From contig NW_011929459.1 in NCBI RefSeq assembly GCF_000182925.2, positions 128,309 through 192,308 of the forward strand: a stretch of 64,000 nucleotides of DNA, read 5' to 3'. Source of the stretch: Neurospora crassa OR74A. Lineage: Eukaryota; Ascomycota; Sordariomycetes; Sordariales; Sordariaceae. Numbering within the stretch: position 1 is the first letter of the stretch; every line of letters begins with the position of its first letter. Made by a program: the position numbers and the translations under genes. Below, in pieces: positions 9,404-23,500 of this stretch. The notes below the pieces were generated by a model that saw only the letters and a list, made by a program, of their open reading frames with translations, searched no databases and was not told the DNA's origin.

Positions 9404-11199
9404 TACTTAGTTAATTTTATTAATAGTTATATATTTGTTTTAAAAATTAAGTTATATATATTTAAGTTTAAGTAATTAAATTGTAAAATTGTAAATAGTT
9501 TATTAAATTAGTTATAGTTTATTTGATAGTACTTTACTATATAGATAACCGTAGTAATTCTAGAGTTAATATATATTAAAAACTCTAATTTCGGAAGGGG
9601 TGTATTTATTAAATTAAAAACTAATACCCTTCGGGGCTAACTAGTAATTTATAATAACTTTTCGAATTGTATGGCTTTGCGTTGGTAATAGTTTATTTAA
9701 ATTTCTGCCCTATTAATTTTCGATAGTTAGGTTTTAGCTAGTTATAGTAATAATAGGTAACGGAGGGTTAGGGTTCGACTTTGGAGAAGGAGTTTAAGAA
9801 ACGGTTATTATATTTAAGGAAGGTAGTAGGTATATAAATTACCTAATTCCGATACGGGGAGGTAGTAATAATAAATATTAATATAGGGCTCTTTTAGATT
9901 TTGTAATTAGAATAAATATAATTTAAATCTTTTAATGAGGAATAATTGGAGGGTAAGTTTAGTATTAGTAGTTATAGTAATTCTAGTTCTAATAGTATAT
10001 ATTAAAATTATTGAGGTTAAAAAGCTTGTAGTTGAACCTTAGGTTCGGTCCGTCGGTCCGCCTTATTGCGTGTATTGACTGGGTTGGGCCTTTTTTCTTA
10101 GAGAACTGTATACCCTTTATTAGGTATATTAGGGAATTAGGACTTTTATTATAAATAAATTAGATTGTTTAAAGAAGGCCTATATTTGAATATATTAATA
10201 TAGAATAATAGAATAGGATATGTAATTCTATTTTATTAGTTTCTAGGACCGCTGTAATAATTAATAGGGATAGTCGGGGGTATTAATATTTAATTGTTAA
10301 AGGTAAAATTCTTAGATTTATTAAAAATTAATTATTACGAAAGTATTTACTAAGGATGTTTTTATTAATTAGGAACGAAAGTTAAGGGATTAAAGATAAT
10401 TAAATACTATTATAATTTTAATTATAAATTATACCGATTAGGGATCGGACGGTATTATTTTTTAACCTATTCGGTACCTTATAATAAATTAAAATATTTG
10501 GGCTCTTAGGGGAATATAGTTATAAGGTTGAAATTTAAAGAAATTAATAGAAGGGTACTATTAGGGGTAGAGTTTGCGGTTTAATTTAATTTAATATAAA
10601 GAAATTTATTAAATCTAAATATAATAAGGATTAATAAATTGAGAGTTCTTTTTTAATTTCGTAGGTAGTAGTATATAGCTGTTTTTAATTAGTAGAGTAA
10701 TTTGTTTATTTAATTATAATAACGAACGAGACTTTAATTTACTAAATAGCTTATATTACTTTGGTAGTACATTAGTTTTTTAGAGGGATTATTAGTTTAA
10801 GCCGATGGAAGTTTGAGGTAATAATAGGTTTATAATGCCCTTAGATGTTTTAGGCTGTATGCGCGCTATATTAATATAGTTAGCGAATATTTCCTTAGTT
10901 GGAAGGTCCGGGTAATCTTATTAAATTGTATTGTATTAGGGATAGAGTATTATAATTATTATTTTTTAATAAAGAATTTTTAATAAATATAAATTATTAG
11001 TTTATATTAATTACGTCCTTACCTTTTATATATACCGCCCGTTGCTATTATTAATTGAATAATTTAGTAAGGTTTCTAGATTAATTTAAGGAGGTCGGTA
11101 ATAATTATTTAGGGCTGGAAAGTTATTTAAATTCGGTTATTTAGAGGAAGTAAAAGTTGTAATAAGGTTTTTATTAATAAATTAATAGAAGGATTATTA
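9404..11199 (+). pseudogene. 18S (SSU) rRNA gene copy 2, RIP-degraded, full length
   Basis: 1796 nt from tacttagttaattttat (TACCTGGTTGATCCTGC) to ggattatta at 11191-11199. This is the reference length for the array and is close to the usual ascomycete 18S length, so no intron. The 530-loop 19-mer at 9962-9980 carries nine changes (six C-to-T, three G-to-A), joint worst with copy 3. The decoding segment tataccgcccg at 11031-11041 keeps its CpG and CpC cytosines but has lost the CACA cytosines. CA/TG counts in 9481-10080 are 0 and 19, the same asymmetry as copy 1. Confidence 0.97.
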
Positions 11200-11390
11200 T
11201 AGAGTTGTAAAACTCTTATAAACTATTATAAATTTTATTTATATAGTTACTTTAGCGCTAGTAGTCCGGAAAAGCCTTCGGGCCTTCCTGGATCCTTAGG
11301 TCTCCTATTCGCAGGAAGTTGCCCGTTAGAGTGCCGAAATTAAATTTTTGATATTTTATATCTCTTTAAGTAAATTTTTAAATAAGTTAA
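11200..11390 (+). other. ITS1, unit 2
   Basis: 191 nt, opening tagagttgtaaaactc. It holds the moderately preserved ccggaaaagccttcgggcc around 11265-11283 and a tattttatatctctttaag stretch just before 5.8S. Confidence 0.9.
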
Positions 11391-11547
11391 AACTTTTAAT
11401 AATAGATTTCTTAGTTTTGGTATTAATAAAGAATATAGCGAAATACAATAAATAATATAAATTATAGAATTTAGTAAATTATTAAATCTTTAAATATATA
11501 TTATATTTATTAATATTTTAGTGAATATATTTGTTCGAATATTATTT
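11391..11547 (+). pseudogene. 5.8S rRNA gene copy 2, RIP-degraded
   Basis: 157 nt starting aacttttaataatag. CGATGAAGAACG at 11424-11435 reads taataaagaata, with four substitutions (two C-to-T, two G-to-A). Unlike copies 1 and 3 it has lost the CG at the start of this motif, which shows that the units were hit separately. Confidence 0.93.
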
Positions 11548-11697
11548 TAATTATTAAACTCTATTTATATTAGGGATCCGTGGTTGTCCGTAGTCCTTTA
11601 AAATTAGTAGCGGGCTTGCTAATTATATTGAGTATAGTAATTCTATATTATTATAATTATATAGCGGGTTTTTACTATAAAACCCTTTATTTCTAAG
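11548..11697 (+). other. ITS2, unit 2
   Basis: 150 nt. The hairpin arm kept in unit 1 (gcggctatccgcgg) reads gtggttgtccgtagtcc here, so it is less complementary. Confidence 0.9.
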
Positions 11698-14600
11698 GTT
11701 AACCTCGGATTAGGTAGGAATACCTATTAAATTTAAATATATTAATAAATGGAGGAAAAGAAATTAATAGGGATTGCCTTAATAACGGTGAATAAAATGG
11801 TAATAATTTAAATTTGAAATTTAGCTTTAATCCGAATTGTAATTTATAGAGGAAGCTTTTAGTAAAGTACCTTCTGAGTCCCTTAGAACGGGGCGCTATA
11901 GAGGGTAAGAACTTTATATAGTTAGATACTAATTTAATATAAAGTTCCTTTGATGAATTAAGTAGTTTAGGAATATTATTTAAAATAGGAGGTAAATTTC
12001 TTTTAAAACTAAATACTAACTAGAGATTAATAGTATATAAGTAGAGTAATTAAAAAATGAAAAGTATTTTAAAAAGAGGGTTAAATAGTATATAAAATTA
12101 TTAAAAGGGAAGCGTTTATAATTAGATTTACGCCATTCCGATTATTCGGTATTCTTATTAGTATATTTAGGATAATTTAAGTTAGTATCGGTTTTGGTAG
12201 GGGGATAAAGGTCTGGGGAATATAGTTCCTCTAGGAATATTATAGTCCTAGGTATAATACCCTCGCCGGGATTAAAGTTCGTATATTTGTAAGGATATTA
12301 GTATAATAATTATTAATAATTTGTTTTGAAATACGGATTAAGGAATTAAGGTTTTGTACGAGTATTTAGGTGTAAAACCTATATACGTAATGAAAGTGAA
12401 TATAAGTGAGAGTTTCGGCGTATTATTAACCGATTTTGATATATTTGGATAGATTTAAATAAGAGTATTAAACTTTGGACCCGAAAGATAGTGAATTATA
12501 TTTAAATAGGGTGAAATTAGAGGAAATTTTGGTAGAGGTTCGTAACGGTTTTAATATATAAATTGATTATTAAATTTAAGTATAAGGGCGAAAGATTAAT
12601 TGAATTATTTAGTAGTTGGTTATTGCTGAAGTTTCCTTTAGAATAGTAGTATTATTCTTTAATTTTATAAGGTAAAGCGAATAATTAGGGACTTGGGGGC
12701 GCTTTTTAGCCTTTATTTATTTTTAAACTTTAAATATATAAGAAGCCTTTATTATTTAATTGAATGTGGGTATTCGAATATACTAATATTAGTAGGCTAT
12801 TTTTAGTAAGTAGAATTAGCGATATAGAATAAACCGAATGTAAGGTTAAGGTGTTAGAGTGGACGTTTATTAGATATTATAAAAAGCGTTAGTATATTTT
12901 AATAATAGGACGGTAGTTATAGAAGTTGGAATTTACTAAGGATTGTATAATAATTTACTTACCGAATATATTAGCCCTAAAAATAGATAGCGTTTAAGCG
13001 TCCTACCTATACCCCGCTCTTAGGGTAGAAATAATACTTTAAGGAGTAGGCGGTTATAGAGGTTAGTAATGAAATTTAGGGCGTAAATTTAGGTTGAACG
13101 GCCTTTAGTATAGATTTTAGTAGTAGTAGTAAATACTTTAATAAGAATTTGAAGGACCGAAGTAGGGAAAGGTTTTATATAAATAGTAGTTGGATATAGG
13201 TTAATTAATTTTAAATTATAGGGAAGTTCTATTTTAAAGGGGTATTTGTATTTTATATAGCGAAAGGGAAGCCGGTTAATATTCCGGCACTTGGATATAG
13301 GTTTTGCGTAGTAACGTAATTGAATGTGGAGATAATAGTAGGGGCCCCGGGTAGAATTCTCTTTTTTTTTTAATAATTTATTACTTTAAAAATAGTTTGT
13401 TTAGAGATAGGGTTTAATAGCTGGAAGAGTCTAATACTTCTATTGGGTCCGGTATATTCTCGACGTCCCTTAAAAATCCGTGGGAGGGAATAATTCTTAC
13501 GCTAAGTCGTACTTATAATTGTAGTAGGTCTTTAAGGTAAATAGCTTCTAGTTAATAGAATAATATAAATAAGGGAAATTAGTAAAATAGATTTATAATT
13601 TTAGGAAAAGGATTAGCTCTAAGGGTTAGGTACGTTGGGCTTTAGGTAGATGCCCTAAGAGTAGATCGCTACTAATTGGGTAATTAGCTGGCGGCTTTTA
13701 ATATCCGGGTATAGAAGCCTTTAATAGACTTCGGTCGTCCGGCGTACGTTTAATAATTAATTTAGAATTAATACGGATAAGGGGAATTTAATTATTTAAT
13801 TAAAATATAGTATTATAATAGTTAGAAAGTAGTATTAATATAATATGATTTTTATTTAGTATTCTGAATATTAAAATAAAGAAATTTAATTAAATGCGGG
13901 TAAATAGCGGGAGTAACTATAATTCTCTTAAGGTAACTAAATACTTTATTATTTAATTAGTAACGTATATAAATAAATTAATAAGATTCCTATTATTCCT
14001 ATTTACTATTTAGTGAAATTATAATTAAGGGAATAGGTTTGGTAGAATTAGTAGGGAAAGAAGACCCTATTGAACTTAACTTTAGTTTAATATTATAAAA
14101 AAATATAGGAGGTGTAGAATAGGTAGGAACTTTAGCGCTAGTGAAATACTACTATTCCTATTATTTTTTTATTTATTTAATTAAGCGGGGCTAGATTTTC
14201 GTCTAACTTCTAATTTTAAGGTCCTTCGCAGGCCAATCTAAATTAAAGATATTATTAGGTAGGGAGTTTAGTTAGGGTAATATATTTATTAAATTATAAT
14301 ATAAGTATCCTAAGGGGGGCTTATAGAGAATAGAAATCTCTAATAGAATAAAAGGGTAAAAATCCCTTTGATTTTAATTTTTAGTATAAATATAAATTAT
14401 AAAAGTGTAGCTTATCGATCCTTTAGTCCCTCGAAATTTAAGGCTAAAGGTATTAAAAAAGTTACTATAGGGATAATTAACTTGTAGTAGTTAAGTATTT
14501 ATAGCGATATTACTTTTTAATCCTTTAATATCGGTTCTTCCTATTATATTAAAATAGAATTCAGTAAGTGTTAAATTATTTACCTATTAATAGGGAATGT

Positions 14601-15031
14601 AAATTAGGTTTAGATTATTGTAAGATAGGTTAGTTTTATTCTATTAATAACCTTATTATAATAGTAATTAAATTTAATATAAGAGGAACCGTTTATTTAG
14701 ATAATTGGTTTTTGCGGTTGTCCGACCGGATAGTATTGTAATACTACTATTTATTAGATAATAGTTAAACGCTTCTAAGTTAGAATTTATATTAGAATAC
14801 GATAATACTTTTAGTATATTATAAATATATAAGAATAAGTTCCGGCCTTGTATTTTAATAAGTAATTCCTCTATTGGCTTTAAAGTAGTTAACGGTAATT
14901 CGCGTATTATAATTTTAATATACGTTAGATTAAATTCTTTATAAACGATTTAAATATACGAAAGGGTCCTATAAATAGTAGAATAGTCTTATTATTACAA
15001 TTTATTAAGGGTAAGCCCTCCTTCGCTTAAA
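11698..15031 (+). pseudogene. 28S (LSU) rRNA gene copy 2, RIP-degraded, full length
   Basis: 3334 nt, starting gttaacctcggattaggtag, the closest of all copies to the canonical 5' end. The sarcin-ricin loop at 14676-14689 reads aatataagaggaac, with three changes. In 13681-14280 there are 8 TG but only 2 CA, so CpA on the + strand was the main target in this copy. Canonical gtaagccctccttcg survives near the 3' end. Confidence 0.96.
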
Positions 15032-16337
15032 TTTCCTAATAAAAGGGTCCGTCTAATAAATAGGTATTTATTAGAGGGTCTTTTTAAAATTTAGTTATTA
15101 GAGCCCAAAAGGGCGAAAGCGCTTTATTGGAAGGAAAGTGTAGAGTAAGTAGGGATAGGAAGGGGATTTAGTTAAATTTAGTATTTCCTGGGTTTGGACG
15201 ATATTATCCTAGGGGCGCGGGCGGGCTAGGTATAAGGGGTTTATTATATTAGTAGTTAATTTGTAGAAGGTTTAGTAGCTATATATAGTATATATTTGGG
15301 GAAGTATTGATTAGTATAGTATATGCGGGTACGGTTAGGCTGGGCCTTTATAAGTTTTAGTAATTATAGTAGGTAAGGTAGGTAAGAGCGATCGATTGAG
15401 CGGCGGCGGGGTAGGAGCGATTAGGTAGGTGAGTAATTTTTAAGTAAATTTATAGTTTTGGATAAGTAAATATATTTATAATTGGATTGGGTATAGCGTT
15501 AAGTAGGTAAGTACGTTTAAATTGTATAAGGTAGTATAGAGAAGAAAGGGTAGGTAAGTACGTCCGGGCGGGTTAGGTATATAGGGTAGGTAAATATATT
15601 TAGGTATAGAATTTTTATATAGATAGTAGTTATATTAGGAAGGTAAGGGCGAGGGTTTGTGTAGGGTAGGTAAGAAGGATTAAAAAGTTTAAGGGGGTTA
15701 AAGAGTTATTTTTTAATTCCTATTAGGAGGGGTTTATTAAAGGAAAGGGTAGGGTAGTAGTAGGAGGGGGTAAGTAAATAAAGAAGTTATATAGTTAAGT
15801 AAAGGTATTTATAGCCTTTTTATTAGAAAATATAGTAGGGTAAGTAAGAAAAGGTTATACGGGATTATATTTTTACGTAAGGTAAAGGTATAAAGGGGGA
15901 GGTTATTTTTTTAATTTTTAGGTAAGTGAAGTAGTAAGTAGGCTATTTAGGTTAGGAATAGTTTAGTTTTTAGGGGGGGAACAAAAATTTCTTTCTTCTT
16001 TTTCTTTTCCTTTTTTATTTATTTATTTTTTTTCTTTCTTCTTTTTCTCCTCCCTCTTTTTTTTTCCTACTTTTATCTTCTTTATTACTCTTCCTCCTCC
16101 CTTTCCTTTCCTCTCCGTCTTCCTTCGTTTTAGTCCTTTTTTTCTTTTCTCTTCCTTTTTCTTTTTTCTTTTTAGCTTTTAACTTCTTTTTAAGGCTTTC
16201 CTCTTTTAATATTTCTTTCCTTATACCTCCAAACCCCCCTCTATTCCCTTCTTTTATATTATATCTATATAAGGATAAAAAAGTAATATAATTAATATAT
16301 AAATAAAATAAAGAAGGTTCTTATTCTTCTTTTCTTT

Positions 16338-16389
<52 letters not shown>

Positions 16390-18232
16390 TATATTTTTCT
16401 TACTTTCCTTCTACCTTTTTACTTTTGTAATGTCTTGCCCCCTTAGTAAGCTTCTTCCTTTCTTTTTTTTTTTATTCTTCTTTTCGTCCTTTTATTCTAT
16501 TTCTAAATTTTTATTAAGTAAGGGCGTTTATAAAGTAAATAAATACTTTTAGAGTAGTAAGAGCCGGATTATAATAAGGGTAGAGGTTTTTTTTATAAAT
16601 ATAGGAAGAAGAAGGTATTTGGAGGCGATTAAATCGATTAATTAGAATTTATACGGTTTTGAATGAATTGTTAGGGAAGGGTAGGTAAATAATTGATAGT
16701 AGGAAAGAAGAAAAAGAAGAAAAAAAGAAAAAAAAAAAAGAAATTTTAAAAGTAGTAGAAGAAGAAGGGTAGTAGAATTTAGGGGGTATAAATAGTTAGT
16801 AGAGTAAGTAAGGTGTTAGGTGGTTTTGGTTATATAGGTAGGGAGGATATATTGAGGTTAGTATATTAATAAAGAAGGTTGAATTGGTAAATGTAAAAAG
16901 AAAAAAATAAAAATAATATAAATATTTTTAATATAGTTATAAAATATTATAAATTATATTAAGGAAGATAAAAAGTAATTAGTTTTTTACTTAGTAGAAA
17001 CGTAGTTTGAGTGGATGTTGTAGGGTAAGTACGTTTACTTTATATAAAAAAGGCGCGGCCGAAGTTAAAAAAGTAGAAGAGGGAAAGGTAGTAAAGGGTG
17101 GTACTTATTGAGTATAGGGTAGGTAAGAATGATTGGGTAGGTAAGGAAGGTGTAATTGACCTTTGGAAGCCGAAGTTTTAAAAAGGAAAATTGCGAGTAG
17201 GTAGTATTTATTAAATATAGGGTAGGTAAGAATTATAGGGTAAATACGATGGGTTTGTATAAGAAAGGTAAGATTAAAGTTGAAAAGAAAAAAGTAGTAG
17301 GCGGGTAGTACTTATTGAATGTAGGGTAAATAGGAATAATTGGGTAAGTAAGGAAGGTGTAATTAATTTAATAAGGAAGGTATAGTCTTTATAAATTTAG
17401 AATAAGATTTTTAAGAAAGTATAATTTAGTTGGGTAGTTAGGTAGCTATAAATCGATTTTTAAAATTTCCTATATTAGGGAATTTTGTAGGAGTTGAAAA
17501 ATTGTGGTTTAGACCGTTAGGTTATACTATTTTTAAATTTAAGGTTGGAGGGTATATAAGAAGGAGCGGCGGAGAATAATAGGAAAGAGTAAGTAGTAAA
17601 ATTATTTAGTTGTCCTTATTTCTAGCTCCCTTTTATAAATATAGGTAAGGATATATAGGGTTTATTTTATTTAGAAGCCTTTTACGGGAGGGTTATTCTA
17701 GTTTATAATTTAGGTACTTTCTTATAGTAATTTATAAAGGAAATTAAGTTCTAGTTTATAGAGTATTATTATTACATAGTTTTTTATAATTTATTAGGGA
17801 ATTAATATTAATAGTACGAACTATTTTAATATTATTTTAATAAGGGTTTTACTTCTACTAGATAATATTTGAGAAGATCTTGTAGGTGTTAGGGAATACC
17901 CTATAAGCGTTGAGGGGTGGGTTTTATAGATAATTGGCCGTTGGTTAAATTTATTTATAAATTGCTAGGGGTATTGGTTAGTTAGAGAAACCTTTAGGTA
18001 GAACTTTCTATATTAGGCCTCCTCTTAGAGTGTATAGGCGGTATACGAGAAGCGTTCTACGCTTTCCTATCCTCCTATTGACTACGCTCTAGGGAATTTA
18101 GGAGGGGAAAGTAAATATATATTTTAAGGTAAATTCGGCCTTGCTATATAAGCTTCGGACTGCCTACCTTTATAATTTTATAAATTCTTTTATTCGCTTA
18201 TGAGCGGTTAACCTTTTTAAGCGTACGATAGT
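15032..18232 (+). other. Intergenic spacer, unit 2
   Basis: 3201 nt: 3153 fixed plus 48 T at 16339-16386. Polypyrimidine block 15989-16255; candidate promoter gggtatataa at 17550; sub-repeats from 17100. No gene is visible. It aligns to the unit-1 spacer by transitions only, apart from the T run and its flanking base. Confidence 0.92.
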
Positions 18233-20028
18233 TACTTAATTAATTTTGTTAATAGTTATATATTTATTTTAAAGATTAAATTATATATATTTAAATTTAA
18301 GTAATTAAACTGTAAAATTATAAATAGTTTATTAAATTAGTTATAGTTTATTTAATAGTACCTTACTATATAAATAACTGTAGTAATTCTAGAATTAATA
18401 TATGTTAAAAACCTTGATTTCGGAAGGGGTATATTTATTAGATTAAAAACTAATACCCTTCGAAGTTAATTAGTAATTTATAATAACTTTTCGAATTATA
18501 TAACTTTATATTAGCGATAGTTTATTTAAATTTCTACCCTATTAATTTTCAACGGTTAGGTTTTAGTTAATTATAGTAATAATAGGTAACGGAGGGTTAG
18601 GGCTCAACCCTGGAGAAGGAGTTTAAGAAATAGCTATTATATTTAAGGAAGGTAGTAGGCGTATAAATTACCCAATTTTAATATAGGGAGGTAGTAATAA
18701 TAAATATTAATATAGGGCTCTTTTAGGTCTTGTAATTAGAATAAGTATAATTTAAATCCCTTAACGAAGAATAATTAGAGGGTAAGTTTAGTATTAGTAA
18801 CTATAGTAATTCCAATTCTAATAGCGTATATTAAAATTATTAAAGTTAAAAAGCTCGTAATTAAACCTTGGGCTCGGCCCGTCGGTCCGCTTTACTGCAT
18901 ATACTAATTAGGTCGGGCCTTTTTTCCTAGAGAACCGTATACCCTTTACTAAGTGTATTGGGGAATTAGGATTTTTATTATAAATAAATTAGATTGTTTA
19001 AAGAAGGCCTATATTCGAATATATTAGTATAGAATAATAGAATAGAATGTATAGTTCTATTTTATTAATTTTTAGGACTATTGTAATAATTAATAAGAAT
19101 AGTCGGGGGTATTAATATTTAATTATTAGAGGTAAAATTCTTAAATTTATTAAAGATTAACTATTATAAAAGTATTTACTAAGGATATTTTTATTAATTA
19201 GGAACGAAAGTTAGGGGATTGAAGATAATTAGATATTATTATAGTTTTAATTATAAATTATACCGATTAAGGATCGGACGGTGTTATTTTTTGACCCGTT
19301 TAACACTTTACAATAAATTAAAATATTTAGGCTCTTAAGGGAATATAATTATAAGGCTAAAATTTAAAGAAATTAATAGAAGGGTACTACTAGGGGTAGA
19401 GCCTACAATTTAATTTAATTTAATACAGAGAAATTTACTAAATTTAAATATAATAAGGATTAATAAATTGAGAGCTCTTTCTTAATTTCGTAGGTAGTAG
19501 TATATAGCTGTTCTTAATTAATAAAGTGATTTATTTATTTAATTACAATAACGAACGAGACTTTAATTTACTAAATAGCCTATATTATTTTAGTAGTACA
19601 CTAGTTTTTTAAAGGGATTATCGGTTTAAATTAATAGAAGTTTAAAGTAATAATAGGTTTATAATACCCTTAAATATTCTAGGCCGTACGTACGCTATAT
19701 TAATATAATTAGCGAGTACTCCCTTAGCCGGAAGGTCCGGGTAATTTTATTAAATTGTATTATATTAGAAATAGAGTATTATAATTATTATTTTTCAATG
19801 AAGAATCTTTAGTAAATATAAATTATTAGTTTACGTTAATTATATCCCTACCCTTTATATATACCGCCCGTCGCTATTATTAATTAAATAGTTTAGTAAG
19901 GCTTCTAAATTAGCCTAGGAAGGTCGGTAACGACTACTTAAGGCCGGAAAGTTATTTAAATTCGGTTATTTAAAAGAAGTAAAAGTTGTAATAAAATCTC
20001 CGTTAATAAATTAGTAGAAGGATTATTA
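18233..20028 (+). pseudogene. 18S (SSU) rRNA gene copy 3, RIP-degraded, full length
   Basis: 1796 nt, starting tacttaattaattttg and ending ggattatta at 20020-20028. The 530-loop 19-mer at 18791-18809 has nine changes, including a G-to-A at position 10 not seen in other copies. The decoding segment accgcccgtcgc at 19863-19874 is intact although the CACA upstream is lost. CA/TG in 18361-18960 are 5 and 9, so residual CpA begins to appear, unlike copies 1 and 2. Confidence 0.97.
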
Positions 20029-20219
20029 TAAAATTGTAAAACTCCTATAAATTATTGTAAATTTTACTTATATAATTACTTTAGTATTAGCGGTCTAGAA
20101 AGGCCTTCGGACCCTCCTAGATCCTCGAATCTCCTATTCGTAAGAAGCTGCCCGCCGGAGTACCGAAATTAAACTCTTAATATTTTATATCTCTTTAAAT
20201 AAACTTTTAAATAAATTAA
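20029..20219 (+). other. ITS1, unit 3
   Basis: 191 nt. It keeps ggccttcgga around 20101-20110 and ctgcccgccggag near 20148-20160, one of the better preserved ITS1 3' halves in the array. Confidence 0.9.
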
Positions 20220-20376
20220 AACTTTCAATAACGGATCTCTTAATTCTAATATCGATAAAGAATATAGCGAAATATAATAAGTAATATAAATTATAAAATT
20301 TAATAAATTATTGAATTTTTAAACGTATATTATATTCGTTAATATTCTAGCGAATATACCTATTTGAACATTATTT
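20220..20376 (+). pseudogene. 5.8S rRNA gene copy 3, RIP-degraded
   Basis: 157 nt; the start aactttcaataacggatctc differs from canonical by only one base. CGATGAAGAACG at 20253-20264 reads cgataaagaata (one G-to-A, one C-to-T, one more G-to-A). Confidence 0.93.
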
Positions 20377-20526
20377 TAATTATTAAACTCTATTTATATT
20401 AGGGATCTACGGTTATTTGTAGTTCCTTAAAATTAATAGCGGGCTCGCTAATTATACCGAGTATAGTAATTCTATATTGCTATAATTATATAGCGGGTTC
20501 TTATTGTAAAACCCTTTATTTCTAAA
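20377..20526 (+). other. ITS2, unit 3
   Basis: 150 nt between 5.8S and 28S. It retains agcgggctcgctaat around 20438-20452, where unit 1 has lost most of these cytosines. Confidence 0.9.
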
Positions 20527-23500
20527 ATTGACTTCGGATTAAGTAGGAATACCTATTAAACTTAAATATATTAATAAGTAGAGGAAAAGAAACTAATAAG
20601 GATTACCCTAATAATAGCGAGTGAAGTAGTAATAATTTAAATTTAAAATTTAACTTCGGTCCGAATTATAATTTATAGAGGAAGCTTTTAGTAAAGTACC
20701 TTCTAAGTCCTTTAAAACAGGGCGCTATAGAGGGTAAGAGCTCTATATAGTTGAATACTAATTTAATATAAAGTTCCTTCAATGAATTAAGTAATTTAGG
20801 AATATTATTTAAAATAGGAAGTAAATTTCTTTTAAAGTTAAATACCAACTAGAGATTAATAGTATATAAATAGAGTAATTAAAAAATGAAAAGTACTTTA
20901 AAAAGAGGGTTAAATAGTATATAAAATTATTAAAAGGGAAGTGTTTGTAATTAAATTTATATTATTCCGATTATTCGGTATTTTTATTAATATATTTAGG
21001 ATAGTTTAGGCTAATATTGGTTTTAGTAGGGGGATAAAGGTCTAGGGAATATAGCTCCTCCGGGAGTATTATAACCCTGGGTGTAATACCCTCGCCGGGA
21101 CCGAGGTTTATGTATTTATAAGGATACTAGTATAATAGTTATTAACGACCTATTTTAAAATATAAATTAAAGAATTAAGGTTTTATATAAGTATTTAAGT
21201 ATAAAACTTATATATATAATGAAAGTGAATATAAGTAAGAGCTTCGGTATATTATTGATTAATTTTAATATATTTGGATAGATTTAAATAAGAGTATTAA
21301 ACCTTAGACCCGAAAGATAATGAACTATATTTAAATAGGGTAAAGTTAGAGGAAATTCTAGTAGAAGTTCGTAGCGGTTCTAACGTACAAATCGATTATT
21401 AAATTTAAATATAGGGGCGAAAGACTAATCGAATTATTTAGTAGCTAATTATTATTAAAGTTTCCCTTAGGATAGTAGTATTATTCTTTAATTTTATAAA
21501 GTAAAGCGAATGATTAGGGACTTAGGGGCGCTTTTTAGCCTTTATCTATTCTTAAACTTTAAATATATAAGAAACCCTTATTATTTAATTGAATATAGGT
21601 ATTTAAATATACTAATATTAATAAATTATTTTTAGTAAGTAAAATTAGTAATACGGAATAAACCGAACGTAGGGTTAAAGTATTAGAGTAAATGCTTATT
21701 AAATACTATAAAAGGTATTAATATATTTTAATAGTAGGACGGTAGTTATAAAAGTTGGAATTTATTAAGGATTATATAATAATTTACTTACCGAATATAT
21801 TAGCTTTAAAAATAAATAGTATTTAAACGTCCTACTTATACCCTGCCTTTAGAGTAGAAATAATGCCCTAAGGAGTAGGCAGCCGTAGAGGTTAGTAACG
21901 AAGCTTAGGGCGTAAGCCTGGGTCGAACGGCCTTTAGTATAAATTTTAGTAGTAGTAGTAAATACTTTAATAAGAATTTGAAGGATTAAAGTAGGGAAAG
22001 GTTCTATATAAATAGTAATTAGATATAAGTTAATTAATCCTAAGCTATAGGGAAATTCCGTTTTAAAGGGGTATTTATACCCTATATAGCGAAAGGGAAG
22101 CCGGTTAATATTTTAGTACCTAAATATAGGTTTTATATAGTAACGTAATTAAATATAAAAATAATAGTGGGGGCCCCGGGTAAAATTCTTTTTTCTTTTT
22201 AATAATTTATTATTTTAAAAATAGTTTGTTTAAAAATAGGATTTAATAGCCGGAAGAGCCTAATACTTCTATTAAGTCCAATATACTCTTAATATCCCTT
22301 AAAAATCCATAAGAGGGAATAATTCTTATATTAGGTTATACTTATAACTATAATAGGTCTCTAAAGTAAATAGCTTCTAATTAATAGAATAATATAAATA
22401 AGGGAAGTTGGTAAAATAGATTTGTAATTTTAGGAAAAGGATTAATTCTAAGGGTTAGGTACGTCGGGCTTTAGGTAAACGCCTTAGAAGTAGATTACTA
22501 CTAGCCGGGCAACCGGCCAACGGCTTTTAATATCCGGGTATAAAAGCCTTTAATAGACTTTAATTATCCGGTATACATTTAATAACTAACTTAGAATTAG
22601 TACAAATAAGGGGAATCTAACTATCTAATTAAAATATAGTATTACAATAGCTAAAAAGTAGTATTAATATAATATAATTTCTATTTAATATTCTAAATAT
22701 TAAAATAAAGAAATTTAATTAAATACAAATAAACAGCGGGAGTAATTATAATTCTCTTAAAGTAACCAAATACTTCATTATTTAATTAGTAACGTATATA
22801 AATAAATTAATGAAATTCCTACTATCCCTATCTACTATTTAGCGAAACTATAACTAAAGGAACGGGCTTAGTAGAATTAGCGGGGAAAGAAGACCTTATT
22901 AAATTTAATTCTAATTTAATATTATAAAAAGATATAGGAGGTATAGAATAGGTAAGAGCTTCAACGCTAGTAAAATACTATTATTCCTATTATTTTTTTA
23001 TTTATTTAATTAAACGGGGCTGGATTTTCGTCCAATTTCTAGTTTTAAGGTCCTTCGCGGGCCAACCCGGGTTAAAAATATTATTAAGTAGGGAATTTAA
23101 TTAGGGCGGTATATTTATTAAATTATAATATAAGTATTTTAAAGGGGGCTTATAGAGAATAGAAATCTCTAATAGAATAAAAGGGTAAAAGTCCCTTTAA
23201 TTTTAATTTTTAATATAAATACAAACTATAAAAGTATAGCCTATCGATCCTTTAGTCCCTCGAAATTTAAAGTTAAAGGTATTAAAAAAGTTACTATAAG
23301 GATAATTAGTTTATAGTAGCCAAATATTTATAGCAATATTACTTTTTAATCCTTCGATATCGGCTCTTCCTATTATACCGAAGTAGAATTCGGTAAGCGT
23401 TAGATTGTTTACCTATTAATAGGGAACGTAAATTAGGTTTAGACTATTGTAAAATAAATTAATTTTACCTTACTAATAACTTTATTATAATAGTAATTAA

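Noticed and set aside
20666-20848. 60-codon reading frame on the - strand
   Set aside because: It lies antisense inside 28S copy 3, is Leu/Asn/Lys-rich low-complexity protein, and there is no sign of protein-level conservation. It is chance in AT-rich sequence.
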